Positions 15,882-25,319 of a stretch of DNA of 64,000 nt are shown here, piece after piece. A program made the translations under genes and the position numbers. The notes under the pieces are model-generated. The model did not search any database. It was not told the DNA's origin and worked only from the letters and a program-made list of their open reading frames with translations. Source of the DNA: Nocardioides sp. URHA0032 (GTDB lineage Bacteria > Actinomycetota > Actinomycetes > Propionibacteriales > Nocardioidaceae); assembly GCF_000620645.1 (NCBI RefSeq), contig NZ_JIAV01000018.1:1-64000 (forward strand). Reading direction: 5' to 3'. Position 1 is the stretch's first letter, and every line of letters begins with the position of its first letter.

Positions 15882-18345
15882 CGGTCCGCTCGGCGGCGAG
15901 GGCCACCGCGGCGTCGCGTGCGGCCGCCGTCTCCTCCTCGGTCAGGGTGCGGTCGGGCGCCCGGAACCGGAGCGCGAACGCCAGCGAGGTGCGTCCCTCC
16001 CCCACCTGCTCACCGGTGTAGACGTCGAAGAGCCGGACCGACTCCAGCAGCGGTCCGGCGCCCTCGCGGAGCGCGGCCTCGACGGCTGCGGCGGTGACGC
16101 CGTCGGCGACGACCAGCGCCACGTCCTCCTTCGCCAGCGGGTACGTCGAGAACTCCGGCCCCGGCGTGACGTCGCGGGCGTGCCGCATCAGGAGGTCGAG
16201 GTCGATCTCGACCGCTGCACTGCGCGCCGGCAGCCCGAACGCCTGGCAGACCTTCGGGTGCAGCTCGCCCGCGTGGCCGAGCTCGACTCCGTTCACCCGG
16301 ACCTGCGCGCAGCGCCCCGGGTGCCAGGGCGCGCGGGTGGCGGACTCGACCTCGAGCCCGACGCCCAGCTCCGCAGCGAGCCGCCGGACCAGGCCGATGG
16401 CGTCGGACCAGCCGGCGTCGCGGCCACTGCCCCACCAGCCCGCCCGCTCCCTCTCACCGGCGAGCACGACGGCCAGGTGCAGCGGCTGCTCGGGAAGCGC
16501 CTCGAAGAGCTTCGCGAGCTCGTCGTCGCTGGGCCGCCAGTCGACACCGTAGATCGGCGCCGGGCCGCGGTCGGTGGGGAACGCCACCGTGCCGGTCTCG
16601 AACAGCGCGACCCCGGTCGCGCCGCGACCGATGTTGCGCGCGCCGGCCTTGAGCAGGCCGGGCAGCAGGGTCGTCGTGTACGAGGGCTCCTCGCTGGAGA
16701 GCGGGTTCGCCAGCCGGACGGTCCGCCGGCGTACGTCGTCGGCCGGGAGCCCGAGCGCGTCGAACGCGGCGTCGCCGACGAACGGGAAGCTGATCACCTC
16801 CACGCAGCCGGCACCGGCCAGGGTGCGGCCGACCCGGCGGCGCAGCCGCTGCTCACGGCTCAGTCCCCGGCCGGCGGCCTCGCGCGGCAGCACGGACGGG
16901 ACGCGGTCGTAGCCCACGATCCGGGCGACCTCCTCGACCAGGTCGAACGGGTCGTTGAGGTCCGGACGCCAGGGCGGCGGGGTGGCGGTGAGGGTGCTGT
17001 CGGCCTTGTCGAGCGTGCAGCCGACGGCCTCGAGGTTCGCGACGGTGGCGGCCGCGTCGATGTCGATCCCCGTCACCCGGGCGGGCAGGTCGTAGGAGAT
17101 CGTGATCTGCGGTGGTGCCGGAGGAGTCCCGACCACCGTGACACCGGGGTCGGCCGTCCCGCCGCCGTACGTCGTCAGCAGCTCGACGACGCGGTCGGCC
17201 GCGGCCGGCGTGATGACCGGGTCGACGCCGCGCTCGTTGCGCTTGCCGGCCTCGGAGCCGATCTTGTGCCGCTTGCCGGTGCGGAACATCGAGACCGCGT
17301 CCCAGTGGGCCGCCTCGACCAGGATGTTCGTGGTCGAGGCCGACATCTCGGTGGTCTCGCCGCCCATGACGCCGCCGAGGCCGATGATCCCGGAGTCGTC
17401 GGTGACGACCAGGTCCTCGGGCGAGAGCGCGCGGTCGACGCCGTCGAGCGTGGTGAGCCGCTCGCCCTCGCGGGCACGGCGCACCCGGATGGGCCCGGTG
17501 AGCTTGTGGGCGTCGTACCCGTGGATCGGCCGGCCCGTCTCGAGCATCACGTAGTTGGTGACGTCGACCGCCAGCGAGATCGGGCGCATGCCGGCCTGCT
17601 GGAGGCGCAGCGCCATCCAGTCCGGGGTCGGCGCTGCCGGATCGAACCCGGTCACCTTGCGGGCCACGAAGACCGGGCAGCCGGCCGGGTCGTCGATCTC
17701 GACCGGGTGGCCGAGGTCGTTCGGCTCGGGGACGGTGCGCGCCGCGGGGTCGCGGTACGGCGCACCGAACGCCAGGGCCGCCTCGCGGGCGATGCCGCGC
17801 AGCGACAGGGCGTAGGCGCGGTCCGGGTTGATCTCGAACTCGATGACCTCCTCGCGGAGGCCCAGCACTTCGAACGCGTCGTCGCCCGGCTGACCGGCGT
17901 CGGCGGGCAGCACGATGATCCCGTCGTGGTCCTCGCCGAGGCCGAGCTCGCGGGCCGAGCAGATCATCCCGGCGGACAGGTGCCCGTAGGTCTTGCGCGC
18001 GGAGATCTGGAAGTTGCCGGGCAGGACGCCGCCCGGGAGGATCACGACGACCAGGTCGCCGGGCGCGAAGTTGTGGGCGCCGCACACGATGCCCTGGGGC
18101 TCGCCGGTGCCGTTGGCGGCGCCGACGTCGACCGAGCACCAGTTGATGGTCTTGCCGTTCTTCTGCGGCTCCGGCTCGACGGTCAGCACGCGGCCGACCA
18201 CCAGCGGGCCGGTGATGTCGGCGCCGGCGCTGTGGATGCCCTCGAGCTTGAGCCCGAGCGCGGTGAGCCGCGCGGTGAGCTCGTCGGTGGTGACGCCGGC
18301 TGGCAGGTCGACGTACTCCCGGATCCAGGAGACAGGGGCCTTCAC
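15862..18345 (-). CDS. pheT: Phenylalanyl-tRNA synthetase beta subunit
   Basis: The 827-residue beta chain of the (alpha-beta)2 enzyme charging tRNA-Phe. In order: the B1/EMAP-type tRNA-binding module (about residues 40-150), B3/B4 editing domain that hydrolyses Tyr-tRNA-Phe, B5 domain, catalytic-like core and the C-terminal ferredoxin-fold anticodon-binding domain, ending EVDLDLLMRH...FALRFRAPDRTLTEEE. Length is normal. It starts with GTG at 18345, 3 bases after the pheS stop. Confidence 0.97.
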   Translation of the reverse strand: MKAPVSWIREYVDLPAGVTTDELTARLTALGLKLEGIHSAGADITGPLVVGRVLTVEPEPQKNGKTINWCSVDVGAANGTGEPQGIVCGAHNFAPGDLVVVILPGGVLPGNFQISARKTYGHLSAGMICSARELGLGEDHDGIIVLPADAGQPGDDAFEVLGLREEVIEFEINPDRAYALSLRGIAREAALAFGAPYRDPAARTVPEPNDLGHPVEIDDPAGCPVFVARKVTGFDPAAPTPDWMALRLQQAGMRPISLAVDVTNYVMLETGRPIHGYDAHKLTGPIRVRRAREGERLTTLDGVDRALSPEDLVVTDDSGIIGLGGVMGGETTEMSASTTNILVEAAHWDAVSMFRTGKRHKIGSEAGKRNERGVDPVITPAAADRVVELLTTYGGGTADPGVTVVGTPPAPPQITISYDLPARVTGIDIDAAATVANLEAVGCTLDKADSTLTATPPPWRPDLNDPFDLVEEVARIVGYDRVPSVLPREAAGRGLSREQRLRRRVGRTLAGAGCVEVISFPFVGDAAFDALGLPADDVRRRTVRLANPLSSEEPSYTTTLLPGLLKAGARNIGRGATGVALFETGTVAFPTDRGPAPIYGVDWRPSDDELAKLFEALPEQPLHLAVVLAGERERAGWWGSGRDAGWSDAIGLVRRLAAELGVGLEVESATRAPWHPGRCAQVRVNGVELGHAGELHPKVCQAFGLPARSAAVEIDLDLLMRHARDVTPGPEFSTYPLAKEDVALVVADGVTAAAVEAALREGAGPLLESVRLFDVYTGEQVGEGRTSLAFALRFRAPDRTLTEEETAAARDAAVALAAERTGAVQRS

Positions 18346-18348
18346 GCT

Positions 18349-19455
18349 CTACAGCTCCGTTCCGAAGGCGGTGGTGAAACGGGTGTCGCCCTCGAACAGC
18401 GCCCGCAGGTCCTCGATGCCGTGCCGGAACATCAGCGTCCGGTCGATGCCCATGCCGAAGGCGAACCCCGTGTAGCGCTCGGGGTCCACTCCGCAGGCCC
18501 TGAGCACCCGCGGGTTGACCACGCCGCAGCCGCCCCACTCGATCCAGCCCTCGCCGCGGCAGGTACGGCACGGCGCGCCGTCCACCTCGCCGGAGCCGCG
18601 GCACACGAAGCAGACAAGGTCGACCTCGGCGCTGGGCTCGGTGAACGGGAAGTACGACGGGCGGAAGCGCGTGTTGATCCCGTCGCCGAACATCCGCGCA
18701 GCGAAGTGGTCCAGCGTGCCCTTGAGATGGGCCATGGTGATGCCCTCGTCGATCGCCAGGCCCTCGACCTGGTGGAACACCGGGCTGTGCGTGGCGTCGT
18801 ACTCGTCGGTGCGGAACACGCGGCCGGGGCAGACGACGTAGATCGGCGGCTGGCGCGACAGCATCGTGCGCGCCTGGACGGGCGAGGTGTGGGTGCGCAG
18901 CACGAGGTGGTTCTCGGCTGGCTCGGTCCAGAACGTGTCCTGCATGGTCCGGGCCGGGTGGTCCGGCCCGAGGTTGAGCGCGTCGAAGTTGAGCCACTCG
19001 GCCTCGATGACCGGGCCCTCGGCGACCTCCCAGCCCATGGCGACGAAGATGTCGGAGATCAGCTCGGCACCGGTCGTCAGCGGGTGGCGGGCACCGGTCG
19101 GCACCCGGTCGGTCGGCAGGGTGACGTCGACGGTCTCCTCGACCAGCATCCGCTCCTCGTGCTCGGCCTCCAGCACCTCCTGCCGGGCCGCGAGCGCCTG
19201 GTTCACGGCGCCGCGCGCCTGGCCGATGCGCTGCCCGGCCTCCTTGCGCGCCTGCGGCGGCAGCGCCCCGATCTCCCGGTTGGCCAGGGCCAGCGGCGAG
19301 CGGTCGCCGGTGTGCTCGATGCGCACCTGCTTGAGCTCGGCGAGGTCGGCAGCGGCCGCGATCGCGGCCAGCGCCGCGTCGCGCGCGGCCTCGACCTCCT
19401 CGGGCTTCAAGGGCGTGACCTCCACGGGGTCGTAGTCGGTGTTCGGGCCTGACAC
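18349..19455 (-). CDS. pheS: Phenylalanyl-tRNA synthetase alpha subunit
   Basis: The 368-residue catalytic chain of class II PheRS. An N-terminal coiled coil (to about residue 90) is followed by motif 2 ([19 protein letters not shown]) and motif 3 ([18 protein letters not shown]). A cysteine-rich turn CFVCRGSG...CRTCRGEGW replaces the usual short insertion. The GTG at 19455 is chosen over an upstream in-frame start at 19569 because TAGACT (19468-19463) sits 7 bases before it as a leaderless -10, and the longer version would run into the kinase gene. Confidence 0.96.
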   Translation of the reverse strand: MSGPNTDYDPVEVTPLKPEEVEAARDAALAAIAAAADLAELKQVRIEHTGDRSPLALANREIGALPPQARKEAGQRIGQARGAVNQALAARQEVLEAEHEERMLVEETVDVTLPTDRVPTGARHPLTTGAELISDIFVAMGWEVAEGPVIEAEWLNFDALNLGPDHPARTMQDTFWTEPAENHLVLRTHTSPVQARTMLSRQPPIYVVCPGRVFRTDEYDATHSPVFHQVEGLAIDEGITMAHLKGTLDHFAARMFGDGINTRFRPSYFPFTEPSAEVDLVCFVCRGSGEVDGAPCRTCRGEGWIEWGGCGVVNPRVLRACGVDPERYTGFAFGMGIDRTLMFRHGIEDLRALFEGDTRFTTAFGTEL

Positions 19456-19462
19456 GGGGTCG

Positions 19463-19468
19463 AGTCTA
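19463..19468 (-). promoter_or_regulatory. Leaderless -10 element of pheS
   Basis: TAGACT on the minus strand, 7 bases before the GTG of pheS, with no ribosome binding site between. It decides the pheS start and implies that pheST can be transcribed independently of the upstream ribosomal genes. Confidence 0.5.
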
Positions 19469-19540
19469 GGAAGCCGGGCACGTGCGACGCGAACCGGTTC
19501 ACGATCCATGGTGAACCTGCGACGCGGGGGGCCGGAACCG

Positions 19541-20581
19541 TCAGGGCACAGGAGGGGCGTCCGTAGCACTCGCCCGCCCGGGCTCGGATGCGGGCAGCGT
19601 CACCGTCAGCCGCGCTCCGGCGGCGCCGGCGTCGCCGATCGTGACGGTGCCGCCGTGCGCCTCGACCAGGCCGTGCACCAGGTAGAGGCCCAGCCCCGAC
19701 CCACCGCTGGCGCCGGACTTCCAGAACTTCGTGAACACCCGGCGGCGGAGATCGGGTGCGATCCCCTCGCCCTCGTCCTCGACCACCAGCTGCAGGCCGG
19801 CGCGGACCGGCGACAGCCTGACGGTGACGGTCCCGGACCCGTGGCGGACGGCGTTCTCGAGGAGGTTGGTCACGACCTGCACGAACTTGTCGGGGTCGAC
19901 CGTGATCTCGGGGACCCCGGGCTCGACGTGCACGACGACCGGACGGCTGGTGCTGGCGCCGACGGAGTCGACCACGCGGCGGACCAGCGCCTCGGCGTCA
20001 CTCGGCCGGGGGTACAGCTGGAGCCGGCCGGTGTCGATGCGGGCGACGTCGAGCAGCTCGGCGATCAACCGGCTGAGCCGGTCGGCGTCAGCGCTGACGG
20101 TGGTCAGCATCAGCTTCTTCTGGTCGTCGTTGAGCTTGTCCCACCGGTTCAGCAGGGCCTGCACGAAGCCCTTGACGCCGGTCAGCGGCGAGCGGAGCTC
20201 GTGCGCGACCGTGGCGACCAGGTCCGAGCGCTCACGGTCCAGCCGGGCTCGGCCGCGGCCGGAGCGGATGCTGACCGCGACGCCGTCGACCGGCTCGTGC
20301 AGCGCCGCCCGGTGCAGCCGGGCGACCACGAGCACCTCGGTGCCGTCGGGGAGCAGCCAGGACTGCTCCGGGACCGCGGTGCGGGTCGGGAGGCCGTCAT
20401 AGGGCCGGTTGGTCGAGTACCAGTCGCGGCCGTCCTGGTCCTGGAGGGCCAGCACCTCGGCGAGCGGGCGGCCGACGGGGTCCTCGGCGCCGAGCAGGCG
20501 CAGGGCGACGGAGTTGACGGCCGTCACCCGGCCGTCGGGCCCGGCCAGCAGCGCGCCGTCGGCGAGCGCGTCCAGGTCCAC
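19541..20581 (-). CDS. Soluble PAS-containing sensor histidine kinase (orphan)
   Basis: A 346-residue kinase without any membrane segment. An N-terminal PAS-like domain (about 8-110) precedes the HisKA dimerisation domain with the phosphorylatable histidine in [18 protein letters not shown], then the HATPase domain with N box [11 protein letters not shown]1 VEDEGEGI and G2 [10 protein letters not shown]. No response regulator lies nearby, so the partner must be elsewhere. It is sandwiched between a TrmH-type methyltransferase (9-base gap) and pheS in a translation operon. An internal signal such as redox or a ligand of the PAS pocket is likely; the link with translation is unexplained. Confidence 0.88.
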   Translation of the reverse strand: MDLDALADGALLAGPDGRVTAVNSVALRLLGAEDPVGRPLAEVLALQDQDGRDWYSTNRPYDGLPTRTAVPEQSWLLPDGTEVLVVARLHRAALHEPVDGVAVSIRSGRGRARLDRERSDLVATVAHELRSPLTGVKGFVQALLNRWDKLNDDQKKLMLTTVSADADRLSRLIAELLDVARIDTGRLQLYPRPSDAEALVRRVVDSVGASTSRPVVVHVEPGVPEITVDPDKFVQVVTNLLENAVRHGSGTVTVRLSPVRAGLQLVVEDEGEGIAPDLRRRVFTKFWKSGASGGSGLGLYLVHGLVEAHGGTVTIGDAGAAGARLTVTLPASEPGRASATDAPPVP

Positions 20582-20590
20582 GCGGTCACC

Positions 20591-21385
20591 CTACTGGCGG
20601 CGCTGGACCTTGGCGGAGGCGTAGAGGCACAGCGCGGCGGCCGTCGAGAGGTTCAGGCTCTCCGCGCGCCCGTGGATCGGGATCCGGACCCGGTGGTCCG
20701 CGAGGTCGGTGAGCACGGCGGGGAGTCCCCAGGCCTCGTTGCCGAACAGCCAGGCGGTCGGCGCCGCCAGCAGGTCGTCGGCGTGGTCGAGGTCGAGCTC
20801 ACCGGCGCCGTCGGCCGCGAGCACCTGGAGACCGGCGTCCCGGGCGGCACGTACGGCGGCCGCCGGGTCCGGCTCGGTCGCGATCGGGAGGTGGAAGAGG
20901 CTGCCGACGCTGGCCCGGACGGTCTTGGGGTTGTACGGGTCGACGGAGTGGCCGGCGAGGACCACGGCGTCGGCGCCGGCGGCGTCCGCGCAGCGGATGA
21001 CGGTGCCGGCGTTGCCGGGGTCGCGGACGTCGGCGCAGAGCGCGACCAGCCTGGCCTCGTCGACGACGTGGTCGACGGGTCGGTCGAGGAACCGGCACAC
21101 GGCCACCAGGCCGGCCGGGGTGACGCTGTCGCTCAGCCCGTCCATGGCCCCGTCGTCGACCAGGGTCCACGCGGGGGCGGCGGCCGCGAGGTCGGCGTAC
21201 TGCGCGGTCGCGGCGGGGGTCGCGAACACCTCGACCACACAGCCGGGCACCTCGAGGGCGCCCTGGACGGCCTTCGGGCCGTCGGCAAGGAAGAGCCGCC
21301 GCTCGGAGCGTTCCGAGCGGCGGCTGAGCTTCCGGCTCTCCTTGACGCGGCCGTTCCCCCGGGTCAGGGGGGTGCCCGCGGTCAA
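20591..21385 (-). CDS. TrmH/SpoU-family RNA 2'-O-methyltransferase
   Basis: A 264-residue SPOUT enzyme with an N-terminal L30e-like substrate-binding domain (to about 105) and a C-terminal trefoil-knot domain with the three SpoU motifs: VRDPGNAGTVIRCADAAG, FGNEAWGLP and SLNLSTAAALCLY. It should 2'-O-methylate a ribose in tRNA or, as likely from its place beside rplT, 23S rRNA. The start is a TTG at 21385, 8 bases after rplT; no better start exists downstream without cutting the basic leader SRRSERSERR. Confidence 0.88.
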   Translation of the reverse strand: MTAGTPLTRGNGRVKESRKLSRRSERSERRLFLADGPKAVQGALEVPGCVVEVFATPAATAQYADLAAAAPAWTLVDDGAMDGLSDSVTPAGLVAVCRFLDRPVDHVVDEARLVALCADVRDPGNAGTVIRCADAAGADAVVLAGHSVDPYNPKTVRASVGSLFHLPIATEPDPAAAVRAARDAGLQVLAADGAGELDLDHADDLLAAPTAWLFGNEAWGLPAVLTDLADHRVRIPIHGRAESLNLSTAAALCLYASAKVQRRQ

Positions 21386-21393
21386 CGGAGTGT

Positions 21394-21780
21394 TCAGGCC
21401 GAGACCTTGGGCGCGTTGACGTCCTCGGGCAGCGCGGCCTTGGCGGTCTCGACGAGCGCGTTGAACGCGGCGATGTCGTTGACGGCCAGGTCGGCGAGGA
21501 TCTTGCGGTCGACCTCGACACCGGCCAGGCTCAGGCCCTGGATGAACCGGTTGTAGGTCATGCCCTGGGCGCGGGCCGCGGCGTTGATCCGCTGGATCCA
21601 GAGCTTGCGGAAGTTGCCCTTGTTCTTGCGGCGGTCGTTGTAGCTGTAGACGAGGGAGTGGGTGACCTGCTCCTTGGCCTTGCGGTAGAGCCGCGAGCGC
21701 TGGCCGCGGTAACCGCTGGCGCGCTCCAGGACGACCCGGCGCTTCTTCTGGGCGTTCACTGCCCGCTTGACGCGTGCCAC
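21394..21780 (-). CDS. rplT: 50S ribosomal protein L20
   Basis: A 128-residue L20 that binds 23S rRNA early in assembly. The basic N-terminus ([15 protein letters not shown]) and the block [24 protein letters not shown] are diagnostic. Third gene of the infC-rpmI-rplT operon. In other bacteria L20 represses this operon by binding its mRNA; no such pseudoknot could be recognised here. Confidence 0.98.
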   Translation of the reverse strand: MARVKRAVNAQKKRRVVLERASGYRGQRSRLYRKAKEQVTHSLVYSYNDRRKNKGNFRKLWIQRINAAARAQGMTYNRFIQGLSLAGVEVDRKILADLAVNDIAAFNALVETAKAALPEDVNAPKVSA

Positions 21781-21856
21781 TGTCTTACTCCTTGTTGCAG
21801 AAAATCGGGGTCCGGGGTCGAGACGGGCTCGACGACCGGGTGGTCGGGGCGGGGGG

Positions 21857-22051
21857 TCAGAGACCCAGCATCTTCTTCGCGCGCGGGACGTCGGCCTTGG
21901 CGACCTCGACGGTGCCGGTCATGCGACGGGTCACCTTGGAGGGCTTCTTCTCCAGGTTGTGGCGCTTGCCAGCCTTCTCGCGCAGGATCTTGCCCGACCC
22001 CGTCACGCGGAAGCGCTTGCTCGCACCCGAGTGCGTCTTGTTCTTCGGCAT
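21857..22051 (-). CDS. rpmI: 50S ribosomal protein L35
   Basis: A complete 64-residue L35 beginning [17 protein letters not shown] and ending with the basic [10 protein letters not shown]. It lies between infC and rplT with 76-base gaps on both sides, as usual for this conserved trio. Confidence 0.98.
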   Translation of the reverse strand: MPKNKTHSGASKRFRVTGSGKILREKAGKRHNLEKKPSKVTRRMTGTVEVAKADVPRAKKMLGL

Positions 22052-22127
22052 CTCACTATCTCTCTTGTCGTCCTGCGGTGGCTCGGGCAGGCGCGTCTCC
22101 GGGACGCGCCCCCCGTCCGGTGTGGTC

Positions 22128-22811
22128 TCAGGCCTCGATCTCAGGATCGAGGTTCTCGGAGCGGCCACGCTCCTTCTTCTGGGCGACCGGTCCGGCGGCG
22201 TGGGCTGCGTCGCGCTCGGCGCGCTCCTCCGCCACGACAGCCGCGCGCTCGGCGGCGCGCGACTCCTTGTCGGCTGCCAGGTCGACCTTGGCGTCGGCCT
22301 TCTTCTTGTGCGGGCCGAGCACCATGACCATGTTGCGGCCGTCCTGCTTCGGGGACGACTCGACGAAGCCCAGCTCGGTCACGTCCTCGGCGAGCCGCTG
22401 CAGCAGCCGGAAGCCCAGCTCGGGCCGGTGCTGCTCGCGACCGCGGAACATGATCGTGATCTTCACCTTGTCGCCGGCGCGGAGGAACCGGACCACGTGA
22501 CCCTTCTTGGTCTCGTAGTCGTGCGCGTCGATCTTCGGACGAAGCTTCATCTCCTTGATGACGACGTTCGTCTGGTTACGGCGTGCCTCGCGGGCCTTCT
22601 GCGCGTTCTCGTACTTGAACTTGCCGTAGTCCATGAGCTTGCAGACGGGCGGCTTGCCCTGGGGTGCGATCTCGACGAGGTCGAGGTCCGCCTCCTGGGC
22701 GAGCTTGAGCGCCTGGTCCGTGGGGACGATGCCCACGGTCTCCCCGTTGGGTCCAACGAGACGGACCTCGGGAACCCGGATCCGGTCGTTGATACGAAGC
22801 TCGGTGCTGAT
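22128..22811 (-). CDS. infC: Translation initiation factor IF-3, AUC start codon
   Basis: IF-3 binds the 30S subunit and rejects non-canonical start codons and wrong initiator tRNA. Conserved features: [18 protein letters not shown] at the N-terminus, the linker MDYGKFKYE and the C-domain [14 protein letters not shown]. The start is taken as ATC at 22811: AGGAGG precedes it by 6 bases and homologues begin at this (I/M)STE-RIN position. No ATG, GTG or TTG lies near. The longer reading from 22886 adds 25 unrelated residues across the Shine-Dalgarno. The C-terminal 55 residues are an actinobacterial-type charged, alanine-rich tail. The 227-residue product may autoregulate through its rare start, as in E. 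coli (AUU). Confidence 0.95.
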   Translation of the reverse strand: MSTELRINDRIRVPEVRLVGPNGETVGIVPTDQALKLAQEADLDLVEIAPQGKPPVCKLMDYGKFKYENAQKAREARRNQTNVVIKEMKLRPKIDAHDYETKKGHVVRFLRAGDKVKITIMFRGREQHRPELGFRLLQRLAEDVTELGFVESSPKQDGRNMVMVLGPHKKKADAKVDLAADKESRAAERAAVVAEERAERDAAHAAGPVAQKKERGRSENLDPEIEA

Positions 22812-22887
22812 GTGTGTCCTCCTGGTGGCAATGTGGCCGGTCGTCCCTGCGCTCCGCCGCCCCCGAGGGCCCTGCGAAATCGACAAA

Positions 22888-22914
22888 GGCTTCCGCTGTC
22901 ATCAAGCGGAAGCC
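22888..22914 (-). terminator. Hairpin in the infC leader, possible attenuator
   Basis: A perfect 10-pair stem (GGCTTCCGCT with its complement) and 7-base loop lie 76 bases upstream of infC on the minus strand and are followed by TTTGTCGATTT. This resembles a weak intrinsic terminator inside the 264-base leader between the SseB-like gene (ends 23076) and infC. It could end read-through from upstream or attenuate the operon. Confidence 0.5.
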
Positions 22915-23075
22915 AGTCCGATGCCACCCACACGGGGTACACCACCTACGAGGCCGGAGCCTCCAGGACCGGACCCGACGACCTGTGGAGCAGGGCGGTC
23001 GATGCGGGTGGGAGGCGATCGTGCGAGCCTCCGCTTGTGGATCCGCTCCGTCACGGTTGTGGCGGAACAGATCGG

Positions 23076-23612
23076 TCAACGCTTGATGGTAACCGAAGAT
23101 TCCCCGTCGGGCCGAATCCAGACGACCTGCTCCCCCGCGCGCGCGAGCGCCCAGCCGTCGGCGATCCGCTCGAGGTCCTCGCCCTCGACGACGAAGCGCA
23201 CCGGCCCAGCGACGTCCACGACCAGCGCGGCGGCACCGTCCTGCACGGCGGACCGGGCCGCGAGCGTGGTCGCGACCGGCACCGGGCGGCCCTGCGGGTT
23301 CCAGGCGGCGAGGGCCTCGGTGCCGGTGAACGCGAGCAGCGCGAGCCGCCCGTCCGCTCCCCGGAGCAGCACCGTCGCCATGTCGCTGCTCTTGTCGTGG
23401 GCCAGCCCCGCCTCGTCGTGCTCGACCTCGCCGAGCACGGCCACGACCGGCACCAGGACCCGCTCGGCGGCGAGCGCGGCCAGCGCCTCGGCGTACGACG
23501 ACCGGCCGGCGGCCCAGGCGGTCAGCGCGGCCGTCAGCGCCGCGGGGGCGGCACCGTCGTCGCCGGCGAACCCGGGGTCCGGGATCACGCGGTGCTGCCC
23601 GGGCTCGGTCAC
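23076..23612 (-). CDS. SseB-family protein of unknown function
   Basis: A 178-residue cytosolic protein. Residues about 30-175 match the SseB N-terminal domain: VLVPVVAVLGEVEHDEAG, DMATVLLRGADGRLALLAFTGTEALAAW and the VLEGEDLERIADGWAL-like region before the end. Actinobacteria often carry one in front of infC; its function is not known to me. The GTG at 23612 is selected because GAGAAT (23624-23619) lies 6 bases before it, a leaderless -10. It could be transcribed together with the infC operon, but the hairpin between them argues for partial separation. Confidence 0.8.
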   Translation of the reverse strand: MTEPGQHRVIPDPGFAGDDGAAPAALTAALTAWAAGRSSYAEALAALAAERVLVPVVAVLGEVEHDEAGLAHDKSSDMATVLLRGADGRLALLAFTGTEALAAWNPQGRPVPVATTLAARSAVQDGAAALVVDVAGPVRFVVEGEDLERIADGWALARAGEQVVWIRPDGESSVTIKR

Positions 23613-23618
23613 GCGGCC

Positions 23619-23667
23619 ATTCTCCCGGTCCTCCGGGCCGTCTCCAACTTCGCCCGTGTGGGATTCT
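23619..23667. promoter_or_regulatory. Divergent leaderless promoter pair
   Basis: Minus strand: GAGAAT (23624-23619), 6 bases, then GTG 23612. Plus strand: GATTCT (23662-23667), 6 bases, then GTG 23674. Neither gene has a Shine-Dalgarno. Equal spacing on both sides supports both start calls. Confidence 0.45.
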
Positions 23668-23673
23668 GGACAC

Positions 23674-24105
23674 GTGGACGACGCAGCCTGGGCAGCACTC
23701 ACGCTCAGCCTCACGGTGCTCGGCGGCATCTGGACCTGGATGGCGTTCCGGCGGCACGGGGCGGTGGCCGCGATGCGCGCGCTCGGCTTCACACTGCTGC
23801 CGCTCGCCGCGTACCTGACCAAGACCCTCCAGATGTTCACGCACATCGCGAACGCGGTGACCGACTGGGTGGCACACCTCGTGCTGAGCCCGGTGGTGTG
23901 GTTCGGATTCCTGCTGGGCGGGGCGGGGATCGTGCTGATCGTGGTGTCCGGCATGATGCGCTCGCGCCGGCTCGGGACGGCACAGGACGGCTCGGCGAAG
24001 GAGCTGCCCGCGGGACGCGGGCCGCGATCGGCGCCCGTCGTCACCGACACCGACCCCGAGATGGCCGAGATCGAGGCCATCCTGCGCAAGCGAGGCATCA
24101 GTTGA
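23674..24105 (+). CDS. Small conserved membrane protein of unknown function
   Basis: A 143-residue protein with probable transmembrane helices near residues 5-25, 34-52 and 68-94 and a basic then acidic cytoplasmic tail (MRSRRLG... TDTDPEMAEIEAILRKRGIS). No family function recognised. The tail's conserved-looking EMAEIEAILRKRGI may be a docking helix. The GTG start follows a leaderless -10. Its stop overlaps the TTG of the PLP enzyme gene by 4 bases, so the two are translationally coupled and may act together. Confidence 0.7.
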   Translation: MDDAAWAALTLSLTVLGGIWTWMAFRRHGAVAAMRALGFTLLPLAAYLTKTLQMFTHIANAVTDWVAHLVLSPVVWFGFLLGGAGIVLIVVSGMMRSRRLGTAQDGSAKELPAGRGPRSAPVVTDTDPEMAEIEAILRKRGIS

Positions 24106-25319
24106 GCTCCAGCCCCGTCGACCGCAACCGCCTGTGGTCCCGACTGGACGACGCCGTCGCCAAGCAGGGCGTGCCGCTGCCGACACCGGTGTTCGTCGTC
24201 GATCTCGATGCGTTCGACCGCAACGCCGACGACCTGGTCCGACGTGCGGGTGGCAAGCCGGTCCGGGTGGCCTCGAAGTCGCTGCGGGTGCCGGTGCTGA
24301 TCGAGCGGGCGCTCGCCCAGGAGGGCATGCACGGCGTGCTCGGGTACACGCTGCGCGAGGCGCTCTGGCTGCAGCAGCAGGGCATCTGCGACGACATCGT
24401 GGTCGCCTACCCGACCGTCGACCGCGGCGCCCTGGCCGAGCTTCTCGCGTCCCCGGCCGCGCTCGCGGCGATCACGCTGATGGTCGACGACCCCGCCCAC
24501 CTCGACGTGGTCGACTCGGTCCGGATCAGCTCCTCGGAGCAGGTGCGGGTCGCGGTGGACGTGGACGCCGGCCTGCGCGTCGCCCGCCAGCACGTCGGCC
24601 CGAAGCGGTCGCCGCTCGGCGACGTCGCCGCGGTGCTGCGGCTCACCCGCGAGATCAGCTCTCGTCCCGGATTCCGGCTCGTGGGCGCGATGACCTACGA
24701 GGGCCAGGTCGCGGGCGTCCAGGACGCGGTCCCGACCTCACGTGCCCGGTCGGCGATCGTGCGGCGGGTGAAGTCGCTGTCGATCAACCAGCTCGCCGTA
24801 CGCCGTCGTGAGGTCGCCGCGGCCCTCGCGGACGTCGCGGACCTGGAGTTCTGGAACGGCGGCGGCTCCGGCTCCGTCGAGGAGACCGCGGCCGACCCGG
24901 TCGTGACCGAGATCGCGGCCGGCTCCGGGCTGCTGGTGCCGACGCTGTTCGACCACTACCGCTCGTTCGCGCCGCGCCCGGCGTCGTACTTCGGCCTGCC
25001 GGTGACCCGCAAGCCGACCGCCGAGATGGCGACGGTGCACGGTGGTGGGCTGATCGCGTCCGGCCCGATCGGCGCCGACCGGCTGCCGACGCCGTGGGCG
25101 CCGGCCGGGCTGGAGCTCACCGGCCTGGAGGGCGCCGGCGAGGTGCAGACCCCGCTGACCGGTCCGTCCGCGGCGCGGCTCGAGATCGGGGACCTGGTGT
25201 GGTTCCGACACGGGAAGTCCGGCGAGGTCTTCGAGCACGCGACGACCGTGCACCTGCTCGCGGGCGACGAGTTCGTCGACTCGGTGCCGAGCTACCGCGG
25301 GTGTGGACAGTCCTTCTGA
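24102..25319 (+). CDS. PLP-dependent alanine racemase-fold amino acid deaminase/aldolase
   Basis: A 405-residue fold-type III PLP enzyme. The N-terminal TIM-barrel carries the Schiff-base lysine in VASKSLRVP (about residue 60) and substrate or phosphate loops AMTYEGQVAG and FWNGGGSGSVEET. The C-terminal beta domain (GDLVWFRHGKSGEVFEH...) resembles D-threonine aldolase / D-serine dehydratase, where histidines bind a metal. It is therefore more likely to cleave or deaminate a D-beta-hydroxy amino acid than to racemise alanine. The TTG start overlaps the preceding stop; the 17-base overlap with the next gene suggests an operon of three. Confidence 0.8.
   Translation: MSSSPVDRNRLWSRLDDAVAKQGVPLPTPVFVVDLDAFDRNADDLVRRAGGKPVRVASKSLRVPVLIERALAQEGMHGVLGYTLREALWLQQQGICDDIVVAYPTVDRGALAELLASPAALAAITLMVDDPAHLDVVDSVRISSSEQVRVAVDVDAGLRVARQHVGPKRSPLGDVAAVLRLTREISSRPGFRLVGAMTYEGQVAGVQDAVPTSRARSAIVRRVKSLSINQLAVRRREVAAALADVADLEFWNGGGSGSVEETAADPVVTEIAAGSGLLVPTLFDHYRSFAPRPASYFGLPVTRKPTAEMATVHGGGLIASGPIGADRLPTPWAPAGLELTGLEGAGEVQTPLTGPSAARLEIGDLVWFRHGKSGEVFEHATTVHLLAGDEFVDSVPSYRGCGQSF

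Noticed and set aside
15820..19452. A 1210-residue open frame on the plus strand across pheT and pheS
   Set aside because: It mirrors the codon pattern of the real genes on the other strand, has no recognisable motif, and is the usual by-product of high GC content. The same holds for other long antisense frames, such as 13254-15833, 33137-35551 and 56020-58407.
22128..22886. infC starting at 22886
   Set aside because: The extra 25 residues would be translated through the Shine-Dalgarno and do not resemble IF-3.
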